This document shows, piece after piece, positions 47,124 to 58,110 of a stretch of 64,000 bases of DNA. How positions within the stretch are numbered: position 1 is the first letter of the stretch; each line of letters starts with the position of its first letter. Origin of the DNA: Rhodothermus marinus DSM 4252 (GTDB lineage: Bacteria > Bacteroidota > Rhodothermia > Rhodothermales > Rhodothermaceae); NCBI RefSeq assembly GCF_000024845.1, contig NC_013501.1:1492001-1556000 (forward strand). Direction: 5' to 3'. Both the position numbers and the translations under genes were made by a program. Below the pieces are notes generated by a model. The model saw nothing but the letters and a program-made list of their open reading frames with translations. It was not told the DNA's origin and made no database searches.

Positions 47124-48058
47124 AGTTCGAACGAGGCCTGGAACAGGTCGCGCACGACGCGCGATCGGTCGTGACCGTCGGAACGTTCGACGGGGTGCAC
47201 CGGGGGCATCAGGCCGTGTTGCAGTTTCTGATGGCGCGGGCGCGCGAGCGCAACGGCGTCAGCACGGTGCTCAGCTTCGATCCGCATCCACGCGAAGTGT
47301 TGCGCGCCGAGCCGGTATCGCTGCTGACGACGATAGAAGAACGGGCTACGCTGCTGGAAGCGCTGGGTATCGAGCGCTTTATCGTGCTGTCTTTTACGCC
47401 GGAGCTGGCGGCCATGCCGGCCCGGCAGTTTGTCGAGGAAATCCTCGTGCGCCGCATCGGCCTGCAGGCCATCTGCGTGGGCTACGACCACACGTTCGGC
47501 CGCAACCGGGAAGGGAACGTGGCCCTGCTGCAGCAATTGGGATCCCAGTACGGGTTTGCGGTCGATGTCATTCCACCGCAGGTGGTGGGCGACCGCACCG
47601 TATCGTCCACGCTGATCCGAACCATTCTGCTGCGTGATGGCGACGTGCGGCAGGCGGCCGAATTGCTGGGGCGGCCCTATATGCTCCAGGCCACGGTCGT
47701 CAAAGGCGATGGACGGGGACGGGTACTGGGCTTTCCCACGGCGAACCTGCATCCCAGTCATCCACGCAAACTGGTGCCGCGCAACGGCGTCTATGCCGTG
47801 CGGGTATGGCTGCCGGGCGAAGCCGAGCCGCGAGGTGGCATGATGAATATCGGCATGCGGCCCACCTTTGCAGGCGATCGGCGCACGCTGGAGGTGCACC
47901 TACTGGATTTCGAAGGCGACCTCTACGGACAGGTTCTTCGGGTGGATTTCATCGAGCGGTTGCGCGACGAACGCCGCTTTCCATCGATCGAGGCGCTTCG
48001 CGAGCAACTTTTTCGCGACCGGCAGCGTTGTATGGAGGTACTGCAGGCCTCGGTATGA
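47120..48058 (+). CDS. ribF: Bifunctional riboflavin kinase/FAD synthetase
   Basis: Converts riboflavin to FMN and FAD; 312 aa. The N-terminal nucleotidyl-transferase has VGTFDGVHRGHQAV and the STLIRTILLRDGDV region. The C-terminal kinase has GDGRGRVLGFPTANL, MNIGMRPTF and DFEGDLYGQ. The start is the ATG at 47120, overlapping the truB stop. Conserved in the nusA cluster of many bacteria. Confidence 0.95.
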   Translation: MKFERGLEQVAHDARSVVTVGTFDGVHRGHQAVLQFLMARARERNGVSTVLSFDPHPREVLRAEPVSLLTTIEERATLLEALGIERFIVLSFTPELAAMPARQFVEEILVRRIGLQAICVGYDHTFGRNREGNVALLQQLGSQYGFAVDVIPPQVVGDRTVSSTLIRTILLRDGDVRQAAELLGRPYMLQATVVKGDGRGRVLGFPTANLHPSHPRKLVPRNGVYAVRVWLPGEAEPRGGMMNIGMRPTFAGDRRTLEVHLLDFEGDLYGQVLRVDFIERLRDERRFPSIEALREQLFRDRQRCMEVLQASV

Positions 48059-48145
48059 GGCCTGATCTTTTGACACGCGGCTTTACCTGGAGTTGCGGGT
48101 CAGCTTCTTTAGCATGGTATCAATCTAAAGAGGGGACCACAGCAC

Positions 48146-48412
48146 ATGATCAGCAAGGAACTCAAGCGCGAACTGATTCGCAAGTACGGCACCCACGAAA
48201 ACGACACGGGCCGGCCGGAAGTCCAGATCGCCATCTTCACGCACCGCATTAATGCGCTGACCGAGCACCTGCAGCGCCATCCCAAGGATTTTTCCACGCG
48301 CCGCGGCCTTTTGAAGCTGGTCGGTAAGCGGCGCCGCTTGCTCGACTATCTCATGCGCGAAGATTTTGAGCGCTACCGCGCAATTATCGAGGAGCTGGGC
48401 ATTCGTAAGTAA
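48146..48412 (+). CDS. rpsO: 30S ribosomal protein S15
   Basis: An 88-aa primary 16S rRNA-binding protein, full length. The sequence [21 protein letters not shown] and the [19 protein letters not shown] core are typical. It lies 87 bp after ribF; TTGACA at 48070-48075 in that gap may serve as a -35, though no good -10 is placed. AGAGGGGA precedes the ATG. Confidence 0.97.
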   Translation: MISKELKRELIRKYGTHENDTGRPEVQIAIFTHRINALTEHLQRHPKDFSTRRGLLKLVGKRRRLLDYLMREDFERYRAIIEELGIRK

Positions 48413-48418
48413 AAGGGC

Positions 48419-48446
48419 CGGCGGCATCCCTGAGCGGATGCCGCCG
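48419..48446 (+). promoter_or_regulatory. Perfect hairpin between rpsO and pnp
   Basis: CGGCGGCATCC and GGATGCCGCCG form an 11-bp stem around CTGAGC. No T-run follows, so it is not a normal terminator. It sits where E. coli has the terminator and RNase III site through which PNPase regulates its own mRNA. Confidence 0.6.
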
Positions 48447-48492
48447 CGCTTATTGGGCCAGCAGGCCCGCAAAAACAGGGTAGAGAACGGTT

Positions 48493-50811
48493 ATGATGAC
48501 GCAGACAACCATTCACGAAATCGAATTCGCCCCGGGGAAGTCACTGCGCCTGGAGACGGGGCGTCTGGCCAAGCAGGCCAACGGCGCTGTGGTCGTCCGC
48601 CAGGGCGACACGATGGTGCTCTGCACGGCCGTGCTGGCCGACGAACCCCGCGAGGGGCAGAGCTTTTTCCCGCTGACGGTCGAGTACCGCGAGAAATTTG
48701 CCGCCGGTGGCCGAATCCCGGGCGGCTTCATCAAGCGTGAGGGACGTCCGACGGATAAAGAAATCCTCTCCTCGCGCCTGATCGACCGGGCCATCCGGCC
48801 GCTTTTTCCGGATGGCTTCTTCCACGAAGTGCAGATCATCTGCTACGTGATCTCGGCCGACGATCGGTACGACGCCGACGTGCTGGCCGGTACGGGCGCT
48901 TCGGCCGCGCTGCTGCTGGCTGGCGCGCCCTTCGACGGACCGATCGCCGAGGTGCGTGTGGGACGCGTCGACGGCCAGTTCGTGGTCAACCCCACGCTCA
49001 AGGAGCTCGAGCAGAGCGACATCAACCTGGTGGTGGCCGGCAAGGAGGACGCCATCGTGATGGTCGAGGGCGAGATGAAGGAAGTCAGCGAGGAGGACAT
49101 GCTTGAGGCCCTCGAGGTGGCGCATGAGGCCATCCGCAAGCTCTGCCGGGGCCAGCTCGAATTTGTGGCGGCGCACGGTCGTCCGGAACCCTTCCCGTAC
49201 CAGACGACCACGCTTCCGGAGGAGCTGGTGGCGCGCGTGCGCGAACTGGCCGTGCCCAAGCTGGAAGCGCACCTGCGTGCACCCTACGACAAGCAGACCT
49301 TCTACGAAGGACTGGAGCAGATCGGTGAGGAGACGGTCGCGGCCCTGCTGGGCACGACCGACGCGGAAGGCAACCAGGTGCTGGCCGAGGCCACGCCCGA
49401 AGGGTGGACGGCCGACCAGATCCGCAAGGCGGTCTCGCAGGTGACCCGCGAGGTCATGCGCCAGATGATCCTGCGGGAAGGTCGCCGGATCGACGGCCGC
49501 AGCCTGGACGAGATCCGGCCGATCTGGATGGAAGTGGGCTATCTGCCCCGCGTGCACGGCTCGGCCATCTTCACCCGCGGCGAAACGCAGGTGCTGGCCT
49601 CCGTGACGCTGGGCACGTCGAAAGACGTGCAGATGATCGACCAGATCTTCGTCCAGGGCGACAAGCGGTTCTTCCTGCACTACGAGTTTCCGCCCTTCTG
49701 CACGGGCGAGATTCGCTTCCTGCGTGGACCGGGACGGCGCGAGATCGGCCACGGCTATCTGGCCGAGCGGGCGCTGGCCGCCATGCTGCCGGACGAATCG
49801 TCGTTCCCCTACACGATCCGCGTGAACGCCGATGTGCTGGAGTCGAACGGCTCCTCGTCGATGGCCAGCGTGTGCGCCGGCTCGCTGGCGCTCATGGACG
49901 CCGGCGTGCCCGTCAAGAAGCACGTGGCCGGCGTGGCCATGGGCCTGATCAAAGAAGGCGACCAGGTGGCCATCCTGACCGACATCCTCGGCACCGAAGA
50001 CCACCTGGGCGACATGGACTTCAAGGTGGCCGGCACGCGCGACGGCATCACGGCCTGCCAGATGGACATCAAAATCGGTGGGCTGACGCGGGAGATCATG
50101 CAGCGCGCGCTGGAGCAGGCCCGTCGCGCCCGGATGTACATCCTGGATCTGATGGAGCAGACCATCGAAGCGCCGCGTCCAGAGCTTTCGCCATATGCGC
50201 CTCGCCTGACGCAGATCACGATCGATCCGGAGTTCATCGGCGCCGTGATCGGTCCGGGCGGCCGCGTGGTGCAGGGCATCCAGCGCGAAACGAACACCAC
50301 GATCGAGATCGAGGAACGCGACGGCGTGGGCGTGGTCACCGTGGCGGCCACGAATCAGGAGAACGCCCAGCGCGCCATCGAGATGATCAAGCAGATCGTG
50401 GCCGTGCCCGAGGTGGGCGCCGAGTACGAGGGCATCGTGCGCAGCATCCAGAGCTTCGGCGCCATCGTGGAGATCATGCCCGGCAAAGAAGGGCTGCTCC
50501 ACATCTCGGAACTGGACCACGGCTACGTGAGGGACATCCACGACTACCTGAAAGTCGGCGACAAAGTCCGCGTCAAGTTGATCGAAATCCGCGAGGACGG
50601 CAAACTCCGTCTCAGCCGCAAGGCCTTCCTGCCGCCGCCGGAGCCCGAAGCGAAAAACGGCGAGCCGGCACGCGAGCAGGCGAGCGCTGAGCGGAGCGGG
50701 CCGCCGCGTGATCACGCTTCCGGACGCTCCCATGGACCCGGACACGGCCGCGGAGGCCGGAGCGGACGGGGCCGCGGACCGGATCGCGGACGCGGTGGAC
50801 GCCGTCGCTAA
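48493..50811 (+). CDS. pnp: Polyribonucleotide nucleotidyltransferase (PNPase)
   Basis: A phosphorolytic 3'-5' exoribonuclease of the RNA-decay machinery; 772 aa. Two RNase PH domains flank a helical domain. The second has FTRGETQVLASVTLGT and ESNGSSSMASVCAGSLALMD. They are followed by KH (IGPGGRVVQGIQRETN) and S1 (YEGIVRSIQSFGAIVEIMPG) domains. An Arg/Gly-rich tail (SGRGRGPDRGRGGRRR) ends the protein and may bind RNA. ATG at 48493 or 48496. Confidence 0.97.
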   Translation: MMTQTTIHEIEFAPGKSLRLETGRLAKQANGAVVVRQGDTMVLCTAVLADEPREGQSFFPLTVEYREKFAAGGRIPGGFIKREGRPTDKEILSSRLIDRAIRPLFPDGFFHEVQIICYVISADDRYDADVLAGTGASAALLLAGAPFDGPIAEVRVGRVDGQFVVNPTLKELEQSDINLVVAGKEDAIVMVEGEMKEVSEEDMLEALEVAHEAIRKLCRGQLEFVAAHGRPEPFPYQTTTLPEELVARVRELAVPKLEAHLRAPYDKQTFYEGLEQIGEETVAALLGTTDAEGNQVLAEATPEGWTADQIRKAVSQVTREVMRQMILREGRRIDGRSLDEIRPIWMEVGYLPRVHGSAIFTRGETQVLASVTLGTSKDVQMIDQIFVQGDKRFFLHYEFPPFCTGEIRFLRGPGRREIGHGYLAERALAAMLPDESSFPYTIRVNADVLESNGSSSMASVCAGSLALMDAGVPVKKHVAGVAMGLIKEGDQVAILTDILGTEDHLGDMDFKVAGTRDGITACQMDIKIGGLTREIMQRALEQARRARMYILDLMEQTIEAPRPELSPYAPRLTQITIDPEFIGAVIGPGGRVVQGIQRETNTTIEIEERDGVGVVTVAATNQENAQRAIEMIKQIVAVPEVGAEYEGIVRSIQSFGAIVEIMPGKEGLLHISELDHGYVRDIHDYLKVGDKVRVKLIEIREDGKLRLSRKAFLPPPEPEAKNGEPAREQASAERSGPPRDHASGRSHGPGHGRGGRSGRGRGPDRGRGGRRR

Positions 50812-50841
50812 GCGCCACACCGAACGCAGGATGCGTAGAGG

Positions 50842-50871
50842 AGGCGGGGGCTGATGGCTCTCGCCTTTTTT
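50842..50871 (+). terminator. Rho-independent terminator of the rpsO-pnp unit
   Basis: AGGCGGGGGC pairs with GCTCTCGCCT (two G-T wobbles) around TGATG, followed by six Ts. It ends the nusA-pnp block. Confidence 0.85.
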
Positions 50872-50986
50872 GTGTAAGAACGGACATAGGCAGCCACGAA
50901 GTGACCGGTGCGTAAAAGCGGCCACAGGCGCGTTAGAGGCGCACCGGCTTGTGGTCATTCCGAACGTGTGAACAACCGAACGAACG

Positions 50987-52243
50987 ATGTCGGTACGGAT
51001 CGAAACAGATACGGTGACCTATCAGAAGACGGTGCTGCCCTGCGGATTGCGGGTCGTTACCGAAACGATCCCCTCGGTGCGCTCGGTGGCCGTCGGTCTC
51101 TGGGTGGATGTGGGGAGTCGGGACGAGGCCGAGGAAGAGGCCGGCATCACGCATTTCATCGAACACATGGTGTTCAAAGGCACCGAGCGACGCCGCACGC
51201 ACCAGATCGCCCAGCGCATCGAATACGTCGGCGGCTACCTGAACGCTTTTACCACGAAAGAGCACACCTGCTATTACGTACGGGTGCTGGATGAATACCT
51301 GGATCGGGCACTGGACACGCTGATCGACCTGGCCTTCCGACCGCGCTTCCCGGAGCGCGAAATCGAAAAGGAGAAAGAAGTAATCCTTGAAGAGATGAAG
51401 ATGTACGAGGACACGCCCGACGAGTACATCTTCGATCTCTTCGAGGAACTGGTCTATGCCGGGCACCCGCTGGGACGGCCGATTGTGGGGCGGGAGGAGA
51501 CGGTGCGTTCGTTTACCCGGGCCATGCTGCTGGATTTCATGGCGCGGCATTACACGCCGGATCGCATGGTGCTGGCGGCGGCCGGACGTCTGCGGCACGA
51601 GCGGGTGGTGGCCCTGACGGAACGGCTGTTGCGGGGCGTGGCCCCGCGTCCGACCAACAACCGGCAGCGGCAACCGGTGCCGGCCTACCGACCCGGCGAA
51701 CGCATCGAGCGGCGCAGCGTGCAACAGGCGCATCTGGTGCTGGGCGGGCGCGGGTACGACCTGCACCATCCGCGCCGCGCCGCTCTTACCGTGCTTAACA
51801 CGTTGCTGGGTGGCGGCATGTCGAGCCGGCTGAATCAGAACATCCGGGAGCGGTACGGTTACTGCTACAACATCTACTCGTTCGTCAACCTGCATGCGGA
51901 TGTCGGGGACTGGGGCGTCTATATGGGGACGGATCCCCGGCGGGTGGCGCGGGCCGAGCAGCTCATCCGGCGCGAGCTGGAGCGGCTGGTGCAGGAGCCG
52001 GTGGGGCGGCGCGTGCTTACGCATGCCAAGAACCAGGTCAAGGGTACGCTGATGCTGGGCCAGGAGAACATGAGCAGCCGGATGATGCGCCTGGGACGGC
52101 AGGAGCTGTATTTCGGTCGCTATTACAGCCTGGACGAAGCGCTGCAGGAAGCGGATCGGGTGACGGCCGAGGAGGTGCAGGCGGTGGCGCGTGAACTGTT
52201 TGCCGAGCAGCCGTATTCGAAGGTCGTGTTATTGCCGGAATAG
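50987..52243 (+). CDS. M16-family zinc peptidase (processing-peptidase-like)
   Basis: A 418-aa pitrilysin-family metallopeptidase. The inverted zinc motif HFIEH (in GITHFIEHMVFKGTERR) with the downstream Glu in KEVILEEMKMYED forms the active site, and the R/Y pair lies in GGGMSSRLNQNIRERYGYCYNIYSF. No signal peptide is seen. It resembles mitochondrial processing peptidase beta-type bacterial homologues. The gene becomes very G-rich over C toward its 3' end, just before the motif copy at 52311. Confidence 0.93.
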   Translation: MSVRIETDTVTYQKTVLPCGLRVVTETIPSVRSVAVGLWVDVGSRDEAEEEAGITHFIEHMVFKGTERRRTHQIAQRIEYVGGYLNAFTTKEHTCYYVRVLDEYLDRALDTLIDLAFRPRFPEREIEKEKEVILEEMKMYEDTPDEYIFDLFEELVYAGHPLGRPIVGREETVRSFTRAMLLDFMARHYTPDRMVLAAAGRLRHERVVALTERLLRGVAPRPTNNRQRQPVPAYRPGERIERRSVQQAHLVLGGRGYDLHHPRRAALTVLNTLLGGGMSSRLNQNIRERYGYCYNIYSFVNLHADVGDWGVYMGTDPRRVARAEQLIRRELERLVQEPVGRRVLTHAKNQVKGTLMLGQENMSSRMMRLGRQELYFGRYYSLDEALQEADRVTAEEVQAVARELFAEQPYSKVVLLPE

Positions 52244-52310
52244 TCTGGCGGAAGGGGCTTTTGCGGGCTGGGATTATTTCGTAGCTTTGGGCAAGATTCT
52301 GTCAACAAAA

Positions 52311-52326
52311 TCCGTTATTGCAATGC
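52311..52326 (+). repeat. 16-bp motif copy B, over the epimerase start codon
   Basis: TCCGTTATTGCAATGC with the epimerase ATG at positions 13-15, exactly as at prfB. The left flank AACAAAA is shared with copy A. Confidence 0.75.
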
Positions 52327-53255
52327 AAAAAGTGCTGGTAACCGGAGGCGCCGGTTTTATCGGGTCGCACGTAGCCGACGCCCTGCTCGAAAGGGGATAC
52401 GAGGTGCACATTCTGGACGATTTCTCTTCGGGACGCGAAGAAAACGTGCCGGCCGGCGCCGTGGTCCATCGGATGGACGTCCGAGATGAGGCTGTGGCCG
52501 ATCTGTTTGCGCGTGAGCGGTTTCCGATTTTGATCCATCACGCGGCCCAGATGGACGTGCGCCGCTCGGTGGCCGATCCCAAGTTCGACGCGGACGTCAA
52601 CATCATGGGACTGCTGAACCTGATGGAAGCCGGGCGGCAGCACGGCCTGCAGAAAGTGATCTTCGCCTCGACGGGCGGGGCCATTTACGGCGAGCCGGAC
52701 TACGTGCCCCAGGACGAAGACCACCCGGTGCGGCCGCTTTCGCCTTACGGCATTACGAAACTGGCTTCGGAAAAGTATCTCTACTTCTACGAACAGCAGT
52801 ACGGCATTCCGTACGTCGCGCTGCGCTACGCGAACGTGTACGGCCCCCGGCAGAACCCCCACGGAGAAGCCGGCGTGGTGGCCATCTTTACGCAGCGCAT
52901 GCTCGAGGGCAAGCAGCCGGTCATCTACGGCTCGGGCGAGCAGACGCGCGACTTCGTGTACGTGGGCGACGTGGTGGAAGCGAACCTGGCCGCGCTGGCC
53001 TATCCGGGCTCGGGCGTTTTCAACATCGGGACAGGCATCGAGACCAGCGTCAACCAGCTTTTCCGCACGCTTCGGGATCTGATCAACCCCGAAGTGCCCG
53101 AAGTGCACGGCGAGGCCAAGCCGGGCGAACAGCAGCGCAGCGTGCTGGGCTACGAACGGGCCCGCCGCGAGCTGGGCTGGGAGCCCCGGGTGTCGCTGCA
53201 GGAAGGACTCCGACGCACGGTGGAGTGGTTCCGCGCGCGGGTGACCGTCGGCTGA
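52323..53255 (+). CDS. NAD-dependent sugar-nucleotide epimerase/dehydratase (extended SDR)
   Basis: A 310-aa extended short-chain dehydrogenase, probably a UDP-glucose/GDP-sugar 4-epimerase or related. It has the Rossmann motif GGAGFIGSHVADALLERG, the catalytic Ser-Tyr-Lys in ASTGGAIYG and SPYGITKLASEKYL, and RYANVYGPRQNP. The exact sugar cannot be read. The ATG at 52323 lies in the repeated motif; upstream in-frame sequence is intergenic. Could supply the glycosyltransferase at 58.1 kb, though the distance gives no direct link. Confidence 0.9.
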   Translation: MQKVLVTGGAGFIGSHVADALLERGYEVHILDDFSSGREENVPAGAVVHRMDVRDEAVADLFARERFPILIHHAAQMDVRRSVADPKFDADVNIMGLLNLMEAGRQHGLQKVIFASTGGAIYGEPDYVPQDEDHPVRPLSPYGITKLASEKYLYFYEQQYGIPYVALRYANVYGPRQNPHGEAGVVAIFTQRMLEGKQPVIYGSGEQTRDFVYVGDVVEANLAALAYPGSGVFNIGTGIETSVNQLFRTLRDLINPEVPEVHGEAKPGEQQRSVLGYERARRELGWEPRVSLQEGLRRTVEWFRARVTVG

Positions 53256-53258
53256 GCC

Positions 53259-54005
53259 ATGTATCGCGTTCGGCTTCCCGTCTTCGAAGGTCCCCTGGAC
53301 CTGCTGCTCTACTTCATCCGACGGGATGAGCTGGACATCTACGACATTCCGGTCGCCCGCATTGCCGACGAGTTTCTGGCCTATGTGCGCCTGATGGAGG
53401 AGCTGGACCTGGACGGCGTGGGGGATTTTCTGTACCTGGCCGCCGTGCTGCTCCATATCAAGGCGCAGATGCTGCTGCCGCGCCCGCCGGCGCCGGCCGA
53501 CAACGAAGCGGAGCCGGTCGATCCCCGCCAGGAGCTGGTGGAGCGGCTCCTGAATTACCTGCGCTATAAGGACGCCGCCGGACGGCTGGATGCGCAGGTC
53601 GAGGCGCGGCAGCAGCTCTACACGCGGGGCGCGGCGGCCGGGGATGAAGGGGGCGAGCAGGGACCGCCGCCGCTGGCGCCGGTATCCCTGTTTGAGTTGC
53701 TGGATGCATTGCGGAGAGTGCTGGAGCGTCGGGTCGAACCGCCAGCGCATACCGTCCGGCGAGAGATCTACAGTGTGGAGGCGCAGATGGATTACGTGCA
53801 GGCGCAGCTGCAGGACGGCCGGGCGTGTCCGTTTGGAGAGCTGGTGGCCGGGCGTCCGCGTGGATTCGTGATCGCCACGTTTCTGGCCGTGCTGGAGCTG
53901 GCCCGGCAGGGCAGGATATGGATTCGGTTGCTGGACGGCCGGGAAGATTTTCTGGTGGAAGCCTGCGAAGCAACGGCGATGGAGGAGGCCGATGTCGCAG
54001 CCTGA
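53259..54005 (+). CDS. scpA: Segregation and condensation protein A
   Basis: The kleisin subunit bridging the SMC heads in chromosome condensation, 248 aa. The family start FEGPLDLLLYFIRRDELDIYD, then AVLLHIKAQMLLPRP and the C-terminal winged-helix region (FVIATFLAVLELARQGRIW) are clear. It overlaps scpB by 14 bp; smc itself is not in the window. Confidence 0.93.
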   Translation: MYRVRLPVFEGPLDLLLYFIRRDELDIYDIPVARIADEFLAYVRLMEELDLDGVGDFLYLAAVLLHIKAQMLLPRPPAPADNEAEPVDPRQELVERLLNYLRYKDAAGRLDAQVEARQQLYTRGAAAGDEGGEQGPPPLAPVSLFELLDALRRVLERRVEPPAHTVRREIYSVEAQMDYVQAQLQDGRACPFGELVAGRPRGFVIATFLAVLELARQGRIWIRLLDGREDFLVEACEATAMEEADVAA

Positions 54006-54627
54006 GCGCAATGGAATGGCGGCCACGCCGCTGATGCAGGGGATCGAGGCGTTGCTGTTTGTGGCCGATGCGCCGCTTTCGGCCGAAGAGCTGGCCGCGC
54101 TATGGGAGCGGGCCTACGGCACGCGGCCGGAGGCCGGAGAGATCGAGCAGGCCATCGCGGCGCTCAACGACGTGTATGAAAAGACCGGCCGCATTTTCCG
54201 GATTTATCGCTGGGGGGGCGGTTTTCGGCTGGCCACGATGGCTTCAGTAAGTCCGTTATTGCAATGCTACAAACAACAGGAAATCAAACTATCCCAGACA
54301 CTGCTCGAAACGCTCGCGATCATCGCCTATCGCCAACCAATTACCAAACCTGAAATCGACCACATTCGTGGGGTCAACTCCGACTATGCCATTCGACGAC
54401 TGCAGGAACTGGAGTTGATCGAAATAAAAGGGCGCAGCGATACGGTCGGACGGCCGTTGCTGTACGGTACCACGCGACGTTTTCTGGAGCACTTCGGGCT
54501 GAACAGCTTGGACGATCTCCCGGAGCTGCCGGAACTGCAACAACTGCTCGAAAATCCGGAGATCCAGCGCGAGCATCTGCGCCTGCTGTATCCCCTTGAA
54601 CCCGAGCAGGACGAACCTTCCGAATAG
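53992..54627 (+). CDS. scpB: Segregation and condensation protein B
   Basis: Winged-helix partner of ScpA-SMC, 211 aa. The first winged helix (GIEALLFVADAPLSAEELAAL) and second (LSQTLLETLAIIAYRQPITKPE, then RGVNSDYAIRRLQELELIE) are complete. At about 54240, mid-gene, base use changes abruptly from G-rich to C/A-rich and a copy of the 16-bp motif lies inside the coding sequence (PLLQC). The reading frame is uninterrupted. Confidence 0.93.
   Translation: MSQPERNGMAATPLMQGIEALLFVADAPLSAEELAALWERAYGTRPEAGEIEQAIAALNDVYEKTGRIFRIYRWGGGFRLATMASVSPLLQCYKQQEIKLSQTLLETLAIIAYRQPITKPEIDHIRGVNSDYAIRRLQELELIEIKGRSDTVGRPLLYGTTRRFLEHFGLNSLDDLPELPELQQLLENPEIQREHLRLLYPLEPEQDEPSE
54252..54267 (+). repeat. 16-bp motif copy C, inside scpB
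   Basis: TCCGTTATTGCAATGC within scpB coding sequence, encoding PLLQC. Its flanks differ from copies A and B. It coincides with the compositional break in scpB. Confidence 0.75.
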
Positions 54628-54638
54628 AAGACACCCGC

Positions 54639-54644
54639 TATCTT
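54639..54644 (+). promoter_or_regulatory. Candidate -10 box (TATCTT) before rluB
   Basis: TATCTT in the 87-bp scpB-rluB gap matches the -10 proposed before the TrpB2 gene. The -35 (CTTCCG region) is weak. Confidence 0.3.
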
Positions 54645-54714
54645 CAGACAACCGGGCACTTCCGACGCCGGCATTTCGTTTACTCCGACAACCCGCACTA
54701 CCGGAGGAAAAAAT

Positions 54715-57022
<2,308 letters not shown>

Positions 57023-57036
57023 AAGGACCGAATTGC

Positions 57037-58107
57037 ATGACCGCAGCGCGCATTGCCCGCATTCAGGAGCGACTGAGCCAGACCGACGCCGACGCCGCGC
57101 TGATCTCGGCACTTCCGGACATCCGATGGGCCTGCGGCTTCAGCGGCTCGAACGCGCTGCTGCTGGTCCGACGTGACGGGGCGCATTTTCTGACGGACGG
57201 TCGCTACACCACCCAGGCCGAACAGGAAGTGCAGGGCATTCCCCGACATGCGGCCGGCTCCGATCTCATGGGCTACGCAGTAGCGCAGGGACTGCTGGAA
57301 GGGGTGCGGCGCCTGCTTTACCAGGCCGACCACCTGACCTGCGCCCGCCTCCAGGCGTACCAGGAACTGCTTCCGGATGTCGAGTGGGTCGGCGTGGAAA
57401 ACTGGCTGTGCGAGCTGACGGCGGTCAAGGACGAAACCGCTCTGCAGGCCATCCGCCAGGCTCAGGCCATCACGGAACAGGTCTTCGAAGAAATTCTGCC
57501 GCTGATCCGCCCGGGCGTCACCGAGCGCGAGCTGGCCGCCGAGATCGTCTACCGCCATCTGCGTCTGGGTGCCGAGCGCATGGCCTTCGAGCCGATCGTC
57601 GCCTCGGGGCCGAACAGCGCCCTGCCGCACGCCCGTCCCACCCATCGCGCCTTTGATGTGGGCGACGTGGTGCTCCTGGACTTCGGCTGCCACGTGGACG
57701 GCTACGCGTCCGACATGACCCGGACCGTCGTTATTGGCCCGCCTTCCCGAGAAGTCGAGCAGGTCTATGAAACGGTCCGTGCAGCCCAGGAGGCCGCACT
57801 GGCGATCGCCCGTGCCGGCATAACGGCCGCCGAGCTGGATCAGGCGGCCCGCGCGGTGATCGAAGCGGCCGGGTGGGGCGAGTACTTCACCCACAGCCTG
57901 GGCCACGGCGTCGGTCTGCAGGTGCATGAATGGCCACGGATCGCCTCCGGCAACGAGGAGGTGCTGCCTGTCGGTGCGGTCGTCACCATAGAGCCCGGCA
58001 TCTACCTGCCCGGACGTTTCGGCATTCGCATCGAAGATCTGATTGTACTGAAGCCCGACGGCCACGAGAACCTCACCCGCCTGCCCCGTACGCTGCTCAT
58101 CCTGTAA
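57037..58107 (+). CDS. Xaa-Pro aminopeptidase/M24-family metallopeptidase
   Basis: A 356-aa cytoplasmic pita-bread metallopeptidase removing residues N-terminal to proline. The metal ligands are visible in LLDFGCHVDGYASDMTRT (Asp pair), SLGHGVGLQVHE (His), TIEPGIYLPG (Glu) and IRIEDLIVL (Glu). An N-terminal creatinase-like domain (FSGSNALLLVRRDG) is present. ATG at 57037, 14 bp after guaB. Confidence 0.93.
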   Translation: MTAARIARIQERLSQTDADAALISALPDIRWACGFSGSNALLLVRRDGAHFLTDGRYTTQAEQEVQGIPRHAAGSDLMGYAVAQGLLEGVRRLLYQADHLTCARLQAYQELLPDVEWVGVENWLCELTAVKDETALQAIRQAQAITEQVFEEILPLIRPGVTERELAAEIVYRHLRLGAERMAFEPIVASGPNSALPHARPTHRAFDVGDVVLLDFGCHVDGYASDMTRTVVIGPPSREVEQVYETVRAAQEAALAIARAGITAAELDQAARAVIEAAGWGEYFTHSLGHGVGLQVHEWPRIASGNEEVLPVGAVVTIEPGIYLPGRFGIRIEDLIVLKPDGHENLTRLPRTLLIL

Positions 58108-58110
58108 GCC

